Shown: one piece after another, positions 13,972-20,683 of the stretch | Layout: each line of letters opens with the position of its first letter | Position numbering within the stretch: position 1 is the first letter of the stretch | From: Levilactobacillus cerevisiae | Lineage (GTDB): Bacteria; Bacillota; Bacilli; Lactobacillales; Lactobacillaceae | Reading direction: 5' to 3' | Assembly (NCBI RefSeq): GCF_003946245.1 | Contig: NZ_RHNN01000028.1 | Coordinates: 1-45,736, forward strand | DNA: 45,736 bases | Translations under genes and position numbers: made by a program | Notes under the pieces: model-generated | The model's database searches: none | Seen by the model: the letters and a program-made list of their open reading frames with translations, nothing else | What the model was told of the DNA's origin: nothing

Positions 13972-14742
13972 ATGGAGCACGTTACTTTTGACCAAGGATA
14001 TATTCAACGGCTAGCCAATGCCCACCATGTTGACCTGAACCACTTGCCAACTAAAGAAGAATTAGATCGTAAGACGGCTGAACAAGCAGCTCAACAATTG
14101 AAACGGGACAAAATGGCCCAGTACTATAGCTACTCGGTCTGGTCCGGCAACATACCGCTCAAGTTTTCGTTTGGCAACTGGGATATTGCTAAGCAGGACA
14201 ATCCACACTTAGCTAAGTCGTTAGGCAAGAAGGCATTCGTGTTGGCTAAGCAATTAGAAAACCAAAACTTCAACGTTGCTATGATGGGTGATCGTGGCGT
14301 TGGTAAAACGTCTTTAGCACTAGCGATGTTGGACCACCTGATGAGCCATGGTCATAGTGGCATGTTTGTATCAACTGCTGAGCTGCTAAGAATGGTCAAT
14401 GACAAATATGAGGACACTTCAATTCGTTCCAAACTGCTCGACATAACGCGTTCAATGATTGAGGTTGATGTATTGGTACTAGATGATTTTGGCACGGAAG
14501 GCGGTATGACCGGCAACATTAAACCGGTTCATAAGGATCTGCAAGACATCATGTATCGGGTATCTAACGCTAGAGTTGATTTTAATCACAACACCGCTAA
14601 AGGTATCACCATCATTACAACCAACAACACCAAAGGACAGCTAAAACAGATGTATGAAGGCAAGTTCATTGATCGTGTATATCCAGACAACCCGGAACAG
14701 CAACTTATTTTTGACGGCATGAAAGGAGTGCGTAATGTATGA
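13972..14742 (+). CDS. DnaC/IstB-like helicase loader ATPase
   Basis: An AAA+ ATPase, 256 aa, that should load the host replicative helicase at the phage origin. Walker A GDRGVGKT begins near residue 106 and Walker B VLVLDDFG near 166; a sensor-like IITTNN follows at about 222. The N-terminal 85 residues are helical and probably contact the initiator or helicase. Start ATG 13972 follows GGGAGG; the longer frame upstream lacks a ribosome site. It couples to the next gene by ATGA. Confidence 0.9.
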   Translation: MEHVTFDQGYIQRLANAHHVDLNHLPTKEELDRKTAEQAAQQLKRDKMAQYYSYSVWSGNIPLKFSFGNWDIAKQDNPHLAKSLGKKAFVLAKQLENQNFNVAMMGDRGVGKTSLALAMLDHLMSHGHSGMFVSTAELLRMVNDKYEDTSIRSKLLDITRSMIEVDVLVLDDFGTEGGMTGNIKPVHKDLQDIMYRVSNARVDFNHNTAKGITIITTNNTKGQLKQMYEGKFIDRVYPDNPEQQLIFDGMKGVRNV

Positions 14743-14906
14743 GTGAATGTCCATTGTGTCATGGCACTGGCGTTTTTCATCACTGTACAGCAAGTACCGT
14801 CACAGCTAGCCCGTGTCCCAATTGCAATGAAGCTTTAAAAGAACAACGTAAACGTGAATTTGAAGAACTAAGGAACGAAGCAAAACGATTAGTAAGAAAG
14901 GAGTAG
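14739..14906 (+). CDS. Small zinc-finger protein, 55 aa
   Basis: ATG overlaps the stop of the helicase loader. The product has CPLCHGTGVFHHC then CPNCN, four Cys and His arranged like a DnaJ-type zinc ribbon, followed by a charged helix (EALKEQRKREFEELRNEAKR). Similar small zinc proteins follow DnaC-like genes in other phages and may assist the loader; function unproven. Confidence 0.7.
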   Translation: MSECPLCHGTGVFHHCTASTVTASPCPNCNEALKEQRKREFEELRNEAKRLVRKE

Positions 14907-14912
14907 AGGCGT

Positions 14913-15323
14913 ATGTCATCAAACAAGAAAATGGCAGCCGCAATCAGGGCTGCTTACGCCAATTATGGCGATGATCCAGATAAGTGGCCGAAAGATGTTA
15001 AAAAAGAGATCCGCGGTCAAACTGAGGAAGGACACACGGCAGAAAATAAGATCCTACGCCACCTGATTTTACATGGATACACCAACCAATATATTGCACA
15101 AGAACGGTCAAAGACACCGCAATATATACAGCAATTACGTGGCAGAATGCGAAGACGTGACGAATTGGATTACCAATCCACACCAGATGAATTGACACAG
15201 TTGAAATACACCGTCAAACACATGAATCGACCTAACAACCAAGGGGTGGCTCGTGTTATGGGACGCGACAAAGATTGGGTGCGCTGCATGCGAGAGAAGC
15301 TACGGGAGGCAGACAATGGATAA
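14913..15323 (+). CDS. Hypothetical DNA-binding-like protein, 136 aa
   Basis: Not assigned. A central stretch HLILHGYTNQYIAQERSKTPQYIQQLRGRMRRR (about residues 48-80) reads like a helix-turn-helix, and a second similar one, NRPNNQGVARVMGRDKDWVRCMREKL, lies at the C-terminus. So two HTH-type units are likely, separated by an acidic linker. AAAGGAG precedes ATG. It may regulate the middle genes. Confidence 0.6.
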   Translation: MSSNKKMAAAIRAAYANYGDDPDKWPKDVKKEIRGQTEEGHTAENKILRHLILHGYTNQYIAQERSKTPQYIQQLRGRMRRRDELDYQSTPDELTQLKYTVKHMNRPNNQGVARVMGRDKDWVRCMREKLREADNG

Positions 15324-15606
15324 CGACATTTCAAGTACCCTGATAGCTAATCGAAGCGGAATCAGTGAGGATTCAGTTAAAAGGCTAATTAGAAATAATA
15401 TGGGCTTTTTGGAAGATTTTGGAAAGGTCGACATTGAGGTGGATAGATCAATGGAACGTGGTGGCCCATCAAAGATATATCGTTTGAACATCTATCAGGC
15501 ATGGTTTATCGTGTCTTGCTTAAAAAATACGAAAAAGGCCGCCCAATTAAAAATGGACATGACTAAGCAAATGATTGAAGAAACACATAATCCTTCTATG
15601 GGATAA
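15316..15606 (+). CDS. Rha-like small regulator, 96 aa
   Basis: Resembles the N-terminal Rha domain: ISSTLIANRSGISEDSVKRL at the start, a central FLEDFGKVDIEVDRSMERGGPSKIYRLN and a final helix AAQLKMDMTKQMIEE. Unlike the antirepressor at 6685 it has no C-terminal DNA-binding domain. Start ATG 15316 follows GGGAGG; the frame upstream overlaps the previous gene without a ribosome site. A second Rha-type protein may act as a partner or competitor of the first. Confidence 0.6.
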   Translation: MDNDISSTLIANRSGISEDSVKRLIRNNMGFLEDFGKVDIEVDRSMERGGPSKIYRLNIYQAWFIVSCLKNTKKAAQLKMDMTKQMIEETHNPSMG

Positions 15607-15618
15607 AGGAGGCAGCCA

Positions 15619-15807
15619 ATGAAGTACGGCGATAAGGTGCATTACCACCGACACCATCACGTTAAGCAACCGGCTACATGGCTATGCTGGGTCACTCGTG
15701 GTGATAGGCGGTTAGCAATGGTGAAAGTTAAAGGCAGTCACAGGCATATTGAGGTGGCACCAAGTGATGTTGAGATTGGGAGGGCGAATGATGGTACCGA
15801 AATTTAG
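15619..15807 (+). CDS. Hypothetical His-rich protein, 62 aa
   Basis: Unknown. Starts MKYGDKVHYHRHHHVKQP, a His cluster that could bind metal, followed by beta-type sequence. AAAGGAGG precedes ATG. The end overlaps the YopX gene by 20 bp. Confidence 0.6.
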   Translation: MKYGDKVHYHRHHHVKQPATWLCWVTRGDRRLAMVKVKGSHRHIEVAPSDVEIGRANDGTEI

Positions 15808-16231
15808 AGCGTGGGACAAAGTTCAGAATAAAATGCTGTTACCTGACAACATCGAATTTATTTATGGTCAAGCCTACTGGGCAGAGGCTAGTGCTGATGG
15901 GTATTACGAGTGCTCTAACGATGGTAAAGTTGATGGAATTTGCGCAATGTTTGAGCTTGAACAGTTTACCGGCCTGAAAGACGTGAACGGAAAAGAAATT
16001 TACGAAGGAGACATTATTAAATTTTTTGGTGCTAACAAAAAAATTAAAGCCAAAAATGAATTTGGAACTATTGTTTATAAAGCCGATAGATATGGAGCTG
16101 GCTTTAATTCGATTATTCAAAATAAGGAACATGGTTATGGTGGAATAAATATTGCACAAGATATTGTAGTTGGCAACGTTCACGAGAATCCGGAACTATT
16201 GGAGGCACAGCATGACACACGAACAGATTGA
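15788..16231 (+). CDS. YopX-family protein
   Basis: YopX proteins are common early-region proteins of Firmicutes phages with unknown function; they form multimers. The family marks are all here: KFRAWDKVQNKML at the start, EQFTGLKDVNGKEIYEGDIIKF in the middle, and VVGNVHENPELL near the end. 147 aa, typical length. I take ATG 15788 after GGGAGG; ATG 15791 is equally possible. Confidence 0.9.
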   Translation: MMVPKFRAWDKVQNKMLLPDNIEFIYGQAYWAEASADGYYECSNDGKVDGICAMFELEQFTGLKDVNGKEIYEGDIIKFFGANKKIKAKNEFGTIVYKADRYGAGFNSIIQNKEHGYGGINIAQDIVVGNVHENPELLEAQHDTRTD

Positions 16232-16406
16232 GTATCGCAATTACGTGATGCAAGGTATGGCAAGCTATGGTGGCGATGTGGCACAGGCGCTAGTGTGGTG
16301 CGGAAATCACTTTACCAATCTGAGCGACAGCCAGCGCAACGTGATTAACAAATTGTCAGCTAAGGAACGTAACCAGGTTATCCATGAGCTGACAATGTTT
16401 ATGTAG
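16212..16406 (+). CDS. Hypothetical protein, 64 aa
   Basis: Unknown. Start ATG 16212 follows GGAGG. The C-terminal part NVINKLSAKERNQVIHELTMFM resembles the end of the next protein (EITNVLHELTRPF), so the two genes may share a small domain by duplication or cassette exchange. Confidence 0.6.
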   Translation: MTHEQIEYRNYVMQGMASYGGDVAQALVWCGNHFTNLSDSQRNVINKLSAKERNQVIHELTMFM

Positions 16407-16414
16407 GAGGACGT

Positions 16415-16630
16415 ATGGATAAAACACGCGACGAAATGAACGGCAACCAACGTATGTTGCTTAACTATCTGGAAGCATTGGTGCCAGAAGACGATGTATT
16501 GATGGGGATAGATGAGTTTCAATCCAGATTAAGCGAGCACAGCGTGCCTAAGGAAGTTTACATTGCTTTGGGTATGCTGAGCAATGTGGAGATTACTAAC
16601 GTGCTACACGAGCTTACACGGCCATTTTAG
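16415..16630 (+). CDS. Hypothetical protein, 71 aa
   Basis: Unknown, acidic and helical. TAGGAGG precedes ATG. Its C-terminus (VLHELT) resembles the end of the protein at 16212. Position in the middle region before the late activator. Confidence 0.6.
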   Translation: MDKTRDEMNGNQRMLLNYLEALVPEDDVLMGIDEFQSRLSEHSVPKEVYIALGMLSNVEITNVLHELTRPF

Positions 16631-16641
16631 GAGGAATAATC

Positions 16642-16965
16642 ATGATCGATATGCGAATCGGTAAGTATCATATCACCAGTGAACCACGAAACTATATCGT
16701 ATCACTTGCTAAATTAAACGATGATGGAACACCCAAAACAGCCATGACGAAGACCGGCGAGGTTTTCAGTGAACGTGCGTTAGGCTATTATAATTCGCTT
16801 CCACTGGCCTTGCAGGCAATTGCTAAGGATATGATGAAACGTGGTGATGAACGTGTCACAAGCGTTGAGCAGTACGTACAAAAGGCCAAGTCAGTAGATG
16901 TGGAACTCAACCATGCAGTTTATGAGCATGGGCTAGAGTTGGAAAAGCAATCACAAAATATTTAG
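16642..16965 (+). CDS. Hypothetical protein (DUF5405-like?), 107 aa
   Basis: MRIGKYHITSEPRNYIVSLAK at the start, GEVFSERALGYYNSLPLALQAI in the middle and a charged C-terminal helix. This resembles DUF5405-type phage proteins found just before late regulators; I am only moderately sure. AGGAGG precedes ATG. Function unknown. The DNA after its stop repeats a piece of the early linker (TAGACAGCA). Confidence 0.55.
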   Translation: MIDMRIGKYHITSEPRNYIVSLAKLNDDGTPKTAMTKTGEVFSERALGYYNSLPLALQAIAKDMMKRGDERVTSVEQYVQKAKSVDVELNHAVYEHGLELEKQSQNI

Positions 16966-16970
16966 ACAGC

Positions 16971-16998
16971 AAAAAAGGGCCGCCCAGCAGCAGCCCTT
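16971..16998 (-). terminator. GC-rich hairpin with minus-strand U-run polarity
   Basis: AAGGGC (16975-16980) pairs with GCCCTT (16993-16998); the A-run lies on the left, so the U-run forms only on a leftward transcript. It would protect the middle genes from antisense transcription; no leftward gene is seen nearby. Confidence 0.4.
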
Positions 16999-17108
16999 AC
17001 CCCAAATCGGCTTCTAAAATTAACTCTTACTCCGCGGCCAACGAATGAAACATTATACCATTAACATTAAAGCAAACTTAAAATAAGTTTAAGATGGAGG
17101 AATGATGG

Positions 17109-17525
17109 GTGAAACGATCGACGATTAGAACGGTAGAGGATATTCTACGTGATTATCCCAAAATTGATAAGTTAATTACGGCTAGAGAAGAGGAATTGCG
17201 CCATCCAATAAAACAGGAAGATGACAATGTTGGTGGTGGCAGATCATCTATGATAGGCGATAGTGTAACTACGGTATTGATAAAGCTAGAAGAAGATGGT
17301 CCACTAAATCTTTTGAAACGAAAAAAGAGTGCAGTTCAAGAGTGTTATGCTAGTTCTGATGAGGATACTCAGGTAATAATCAAAGAATTGTATTTTAAAA
17401 AACGGCCACGGCTTAGTGTAGAGGGAATAGTTGCTAATGGGCTAGTTAATTGTAGCCGAAGCAGTGCTTTTCTTTTAAAAAAGGAGTTCATTGAAAAGTG
17501 TGCCAAAATGCTAGGAATATACTGA
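17109..17525 (+). CDS. RinA-family late transcriptional activator
   Basis: 138 aa, matching the RinA family of phage activators that turn on the packaging and structural genes: DYPKIDKLITAREEELRHP, the glycine motif NVGGGRSS, and C-terminal region LYFKKRPRLSVEGIVA-SRSSAFLLKKEFI, which is HTH-like. Start is GTG 17109, 8 nt after GGAGG. It is the last gene before the late region. Five 11-bp tandem repeats begin 25 bp after its stop and run into a promoter, a good candidate for its binding site. Confidence 0.85.
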   Translation: MKRSTIRTVEDILRDYPKIDKLITAREEELRHPIKQEDDNVGGGRSSMIGDSVTTVLIKLEEDGPLNLLKRKKSAVQECYASSDEDTQVIIKELYFKKRPRLSVEGIVANGLVNCSRSSAFLLKKEFIEKCAKMLGIY

Positions 17526-17549
17526 ATTGAAAAAACACAAGATTATCAT

Positions 17550-17604
17550 GATACTATTTTGATATTAATCCGATACTATTGTGATATTATTTTGATACTT
17601 TTGA
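17550..17604. repeat. Five tandem 11-bp repeats, candidate activator site
   Basis: Units GATACTATTTT, GATATTAATCC, GATACTATTGT, GATATTATTTT and GATACTTTTGA follow one another without gaps. GATAC and GATAT alternate, giving a 22-bp super-period. Eleven bp is one helical turn, so all units face the same side of the DNA. The array ends inside the -35 of the next promoter. Confidence 0.8.
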
Positions 17605-17630
17605 CCCCTAATTTGGGTGTAAATTAGTAT
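17601..17630 (+). promoter_or_regulatory. Putative late promoter
   Basis: TTGACC (17601-17606), 18-bp spacer, TAGTAT (17625-17630). The weak -10 and 18-bp spacing fit an activator-dependent promoter. Expected start near 17637. Confidence 0.6.
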
Positions 17631-17652
17631 CATAGATGAAAACCGTTAAGGC

Positions 17653-17710
17653 ACGTGCATAGCTCAGCGGCAGAGCAAAGAAGATACGGGTTCGACTCCC
17701 GTTGCACGTA
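17653..17710 (+). ncRNA. tRNA-like fold lacking the anticodon arm, 58 nt
   Basis: Acceptor ACGTGCA (17653-17659) pairs perfectly with TGCACGT (17703-17709), discriminator A 17710. TA then D-arm GCTC-AGCGGCA-GAGC (17662-17676). T-arm ACGGG-TTCGACT-CCCGT (17686-17702) with canonical loop. Between D- and T-arm are only nine bases, AAAGAAGAT, where the anticodon arm and variable loop should be. No CCA is encoded. Every other part is intact, so decay seems unlikely. Confidence 0.75.
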
Positions 17711-17856
17711 TTGGGCGCAATAACTTAAAGGAGATGGACTCTCCCGTTCATCCAAGGCTATAGCGTCCATACCAAGCACATTGGTCAGCAACCACGGTAT
17801 TGCGCAACCCCAAAATGCGAGTTCTATACGCTAATCTTAAAAGCGTAAGTCGACGG

Positions 17857-17940
17857 GTGGTTGAAACGTGGCTAGAAAATAGAAAAAGTCCACGTCAGGA
17901 GGCTCATTACCGCGTGTGGTTCGATTCCACACCAATCACA
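17857..17940 (+). ncRNA. Second, degenerate tRNA-like fold
   Basis: GTGGTTG (17857-17863) pairs with CAATCAC (17933-17939, one G-U), discriminator A. T-arm has GTGTGG/CCACAC and loop TTCGATT. The middle is abnormal: a hairpin ACGTGG/CCACGT (17866-17895) replaces the D-arm, followed by GGCTCATTACC, which resembles a CAT anticodon loop but has a poor stem. Probably a tRNA-derived element, not a working tRNA. Confidence 0.5.
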
Positions 17941-18075
17941 TTTAACAAGCGTTATCTGATACTTATGTGAAGATAACGTTTACAATGGAGCTGTATTAGG
18001 AATACCCCCAAAAATATTTCCTAATATGTGACTCCATTTGCATTAGCCAGCATTGCATCGCTGGCAATCATATAC

Positions 18076-18101
18076 GGTCGTCTCAAACGAGGCGGCCTTT
18101 T
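18076..18101 (+). terminator. Terminator closing the non-coding region
   Basis: GGTCGTCTC and GAGGCGGCC pair (two G-U pairs) around AAAC, followed by TTTTAATTT. The weak U-run may allow partial read-through into the late genes. Confidence 0.6.
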
Positions 18102-18118
18102 AATTTGGAGGAATGGCA

Positions 18119-18211
18119 ATGAGAAACTATCAACGGGACAACTTAATGTTCGGCCTGCTGATGGTGCTGCTCATTATTGTGCTGGGGGTGTGGCTACATG
18201 CAACACACTGA
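18119..18211 (+). CDS. 30-aa single-span membrane peptide
   Basis: ATG 18119 follows GGAGGA with good spacing. The product is a short basic head (MRNYQRDN) and one hydrophobic helix (FGLLMVLLIIVLGVWL). It overlaps the next gene by 14 bp. First gene of the late operon; function unknown. Confidence 0.5.
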   Translation: MRNYQRDNLMFGLLMVLLIIVLGVWLHATH

Positions 18212-18353
18212 GTATGGCTACGTTAGCCCAGCAGAGGACCATTGCTGTCGTGACTTGGAGCGTTGGCTGGCTGATAAGAAGAAACGTGAGCGTCGTGCTA
18301 AGAAGCATGGCGCTTTTAGCTTGGAAAAGAAACGGAGGCGTGGTGGTATGTAA
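18198..18353 (+). CDS. Small basic protein before terminase, 51 aa
   Basis: MQHTEYGYVSPAEDHCCRD followed by a very basic tail (ADKKKRERRAKKH, KKRRRGG). Its stop TAATG overlaps the terS start, so it is coupled to terminase. The basic tail suggests nucleic-acid binding, perhaps near the packaging site; no family recognised. Confidence 0.55.
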   Translation: MQHTEYGYVSPAEDHCCRDLERWLADKKKRERRAKKHGAFSLEKKRRRGGM

Positions 18354-18859
18354 TGAAACTAACAGTAAAACAACAAAAATTCGCTGACAATTATATCAAG
18401 TCCGGGAACGCCACTCAGTCCGCGATTGATGCGGGTTACAGCAAACATACATCTCGTTCTATTGGGCAAGAAAACCTGACAAAACCCGATATTAAAAATT
18501 ACATCAAAGATAAGCTGGCTAAGATTGAATCGCATAAAATTATGGACGCTACAGAAGCCTTGCAACTGTTAACTAGTATTGCCCGAGGCGAAACAAAAGA
18601 GACAGTTATCTCATCAACGCCATTTGGCACAACTGAAGATGAAAAGACGGCTGATTTGAAAACACGTATATCAGCAATGAAAGAAATCCTAAAGCGTTAT
18701 CCTAGTTCAGACAAGCTAATGAGTGCGAAAATTCGTAAGCTAGAAGCTGAGGCTGATGTGGCAGAACAAAAGGCTCGCGATGCTAGAAGCGGTGGCCAAG
18801 ATGTTGGCAAGCAGTTTGACAAGATGTTCGAGCGGTTGAAGGAGGACAGCGACAAATGA
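18353..18859 (+). CDS. terS: Terminase small subunit
   Basis: 168 aa, Terminase_2 type. Recognises the packaging site and hands DNA to the large subunit. The N-terminal HTH reads LTVKQQKFADNYIKSGNATQSAIDAGYSKHTSRSIGQENL, the classic start of this family; then an oligomerisation region and a charged C-terminal helix (KLEAEADVAEQKARDAR). Start ATG overlaps the preceding stop. It overlaps terL by 4 bp. The non-coding RNA region upstream is a likely place for the pac site. Confidence 0.93.
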   Translation: MKLTVKQQKFADNYIKSGNATQSAIDAGYSKHTSRSIGQENLTKPDIKNYIKDKLAKIESHKIMDATEALQLLTSIARGETKETVISSTPFGTTEDEKTADLKTRISAMKEILKRYPSSDKLMSAKIRKLEAEADVAEQKARDARSGGQDVGKQFDKMFERLKEDSDK

Positions 18860-20166
18860 CAACTTATGCTGATTTGAAGTATACAAAGAAGCAAGTCGAA
18901 GTCTTCAAGCAGTTTGACCGTGACGACTGGTCGCTAATGATCAACAGTGGGGCCGTTGGTTCTGGCAAGACGGTCATTGACAATGACATGTTCTTGCGTG
19001 AGCTATTACGTATTGGCAAGTTAGCCCAATCAATGGACAAGAAAGCGCAATACATTCTAGCCGGATTTTCTAGTAAGACGATCGCTAACAACGTGCTGCA
19101 AGAAATCATGCAGGCTTACCCTATGCTTAATATTAAATTTGATGTGCATGGTGCTTTTGAATTGTTTGGCGTGCGTGTTGTACAAGCCTATACGGGTTCA
19201 ATTGCTGGTATGGCATCTATTCGTGGTATGAATGCCTGGGGAGCTTATATCAATGAAATGTCACTAGCTAATGAACAAGCATTCACAGAAATTCGTAATC
19301 GTGTTCGTGGATTTGAAGGGGCTAGAATCATTGGTGATACCAACCCAGATACGCCAACCCATTGGCTTAAACGAAAGTACATTGATCAGGCTAAGGACGA
19401 GTCAAAAGGTATCATCTACAATCATTTCACGATGGACGACAATACATTTTTGCCTAAGAAGTACGTGCATGATATGAAGGCTCAAATGAGTGGCATGTTC
19501 TATGATCGCAGCATCTTAGGATTGTGGGTTGCTGGTGAAGGATTGGTTTATGGCGACTTCGATAAGTCCAAGAATGTTATCAGCCGCTCGGAATTTGATA
19601 AACGTACTGCAGATCAAACACTTAACTACTATTGTGGCGTCGATTGGGGCTACGAGCACGATACGTCGCTTGTGGTGCTTGCTGACGACAATCAGGGTAA
19701 TACGTACTTGGTTGAGGAACACACCGGTAATTTACAACAGATTGACCATTGGGTTAGTGTCGCTAAGCAGATACAACAAGACTATGGGTACAATATTCCA
19801 TTTTATTGTGACACGGCCCGGGTTGAACATATTGATGAGTTTCAAGCTAATCATATTAACGCATTGTATGCCTATAAGGCAGTGCTAAAAGGTATTGAAA
19901 CGGTTGCCGGTAAAATTAAACAACGCCAGTTTATGGCTGTTCAAGAAGGCATGCAACAATTCTTGGATGAGGTTTATCAGTATGTTTGGAATGACAAAAC
20001 GGGTGAGCCGGTTAAAGATCATGACCATGTCATGGACGCTGTACGATATGCGATTGCAACCAAGTTGTGGAATCAAAATAACAAACAACCGGATAACAGT
20101 TATAACGATCAGACTAAGTTATTAGCTGATAACGGATTGATCGATTATCCTGATGATTTTTGGTGA
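18856..20166 (+). CDS. terL: Terminase large subunit
   Basis: Packaging motor and nuclease, 436 aa, PBSX/SPP1 type. ATPase: Walker A SGAVGSGKT at residues 31-39. Nuclease aspartates are visible at D263 (GVDWGYEHD), D319 (FYCDTARVEH) and D394 (VMDAVRYA). With a Terminase_2 small subunit and an SPP1-like portal this points to headful packaging, which produces circularly permuted genomes and fits the circular assembly. GGAGG precedes ATG. Confidence 0.96.
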   Translation: MTTYADLKYTKKQVEVFKQFDRDDWSLMINSGAVGSGKTVIDNDMFLRELLRIGKLAQSMDKKAQYILAGFSSKTIANNVLQEIMQAYPMLNIKFDVHGAFELFGVRVVQAYTGSIAGMASIRGMNAWGAYINEMSLANEQAFTEIRNRVRGFEGARIIGDTNPDTPTHWLKRKYIDQAKDESKGIIYNHFTMDDNTFLPKKYVHDMKAQMSGMFYDRSILGLWVAGEGLVYGDFDKSKNVISRSEFDKRTADQTLNYYCGVDWGYEHDTSLVVLADDNQGNTYLVEEHTGNLQQIDHWVSVAKQIQQDYGYNIPFYCDTARVEHIDEFQANHINALYAYKAVLKGIETVAGKIKQRQFMAVQEGMQQFLDEVYQYVWNDKTGEPVKDHDHVMDAVRYAIATKLWNQNNKQPDNSYNDQTKLLADNGLIDYPDDFW

Positions 20167-20232
20167 TTTATTTGCATTCAAAATAGACACTCAAAATGGA
20201 CAGTTGATTAAACAAATAAAAAGCAGGTTTTA

Positions 20233-20317
20233 AGCTTACAGAATTTGGATTTATAGGATATTCGGTCTTGTAAGCTGTAATGTCTATATAGAGTACACCT
20301 AGATTAGACATTACAGC
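20233..20317 (+). repeat. Two adjoining long hairpins after terL
   Basis: AGCTTACA (20233-20240) pairs with TGTAAGCT (20269-20276); then GCTGTAATGTCT (20274-20285) pairs perfectly with AGACATTACAGC (20306-20317), loop 20 nt. The two stems share GCT at 20274-20276. They fill most of the 172-bp gap between terL and the next gene, which holds no frame of its own. No T-run follows, so a processing or stability element is more likely than a terminator. Confidence 0.65.
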
Positions 20318-20338
20318 ATAGGTTTTGAGGTGACATTG

Positions 20339-20683
20339 ATGGCAAAGCTAATGACAATGGAAGAGTGGAAAAAACAAGCAACTACCAAGGACACAGCACC
20401 GCTTGATATGAATGTGTTTGAACCAATGCTGAATGGCAAGCCACTAGAATTTACCGATAGAGGCATTACTTATTCAGTACCAATTGGTTTAGATGTTAAA
20501 TATATTATTGAAGCGATGGCAGAATTGATTAATGAGAATATTAACGAACAAGATAAAGCGGTCAGCGACTCTAATAGGTTGCTGGCCGTTAAGTTTGCAC
20601 ACAATTATTGCCAACAACATGAAAGCGAGGTGAACAATGATGGCAGAGACAAACGACAAAACAGCTCACAGCCTGTCGATTAA
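20339..20683 (+). CDS. Hypothetical protein before the portal, 114 aa
   Basis: Unknown. Mixed alpha/beta, with TYSVPIGLDVKYIIEAMAELINENINE in the middle; a small virion or head-assembly factor by position. I choose ATG 20339 with GAGGTG upstream; the frame also has GTG at 20330. It overlaps the portal gene by 47 bp, an unusually long overlap for this genome. Confidence 0.55.
   Translation: MAKLMTMEEWKKQATTKDTAPLDMNVFEPMLNGKPLEFTDRGITYSVPIGLDVKYIIEAMAELINENINEQDKAVSDSNRLLAVKFAHNYCQQHESEVNNDGRDKRQNSSQPVD

Larger units (their letters stand above)
17637..18101 (+). ncRNA. Structured non-coding RNA or leader, about 465 nt
   Basis: No open frame, but a chain of helices from promoter to terminator: a tRNA-like fold (17653-17710); an 8-bp closing stem GCGCAATA/TATTGCGC (17714 to about 17815) around hairpins GGAGA/TCTCC and ACCAA/TTGGT, with TGGAC and GTCCA also complementary; hairpin TACGCT/AGCGTA (17827-17847); a second tRNA-like fold (17857-17940); AGCGTTATCT with AGATAACGT (17948-17979); a long hairpin with ATGGAG/CTCCAT ends (17985-18037); GCCAGC/GCTGGC (18046-18065); and a terminator. 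Size, host group, phage setting and tRNA linkage recall the large ornate RNAs GOLLD and ROOL of Lactobacillales prophages, but I cannot match their consensus by eye. Confidence 0.55.

Noticed and set aside
18028..18387. 119-aa frame over the region before terS
   Set aside because: It runs through a terminator hairpin and two small genes with good coupling; no ribosome site.
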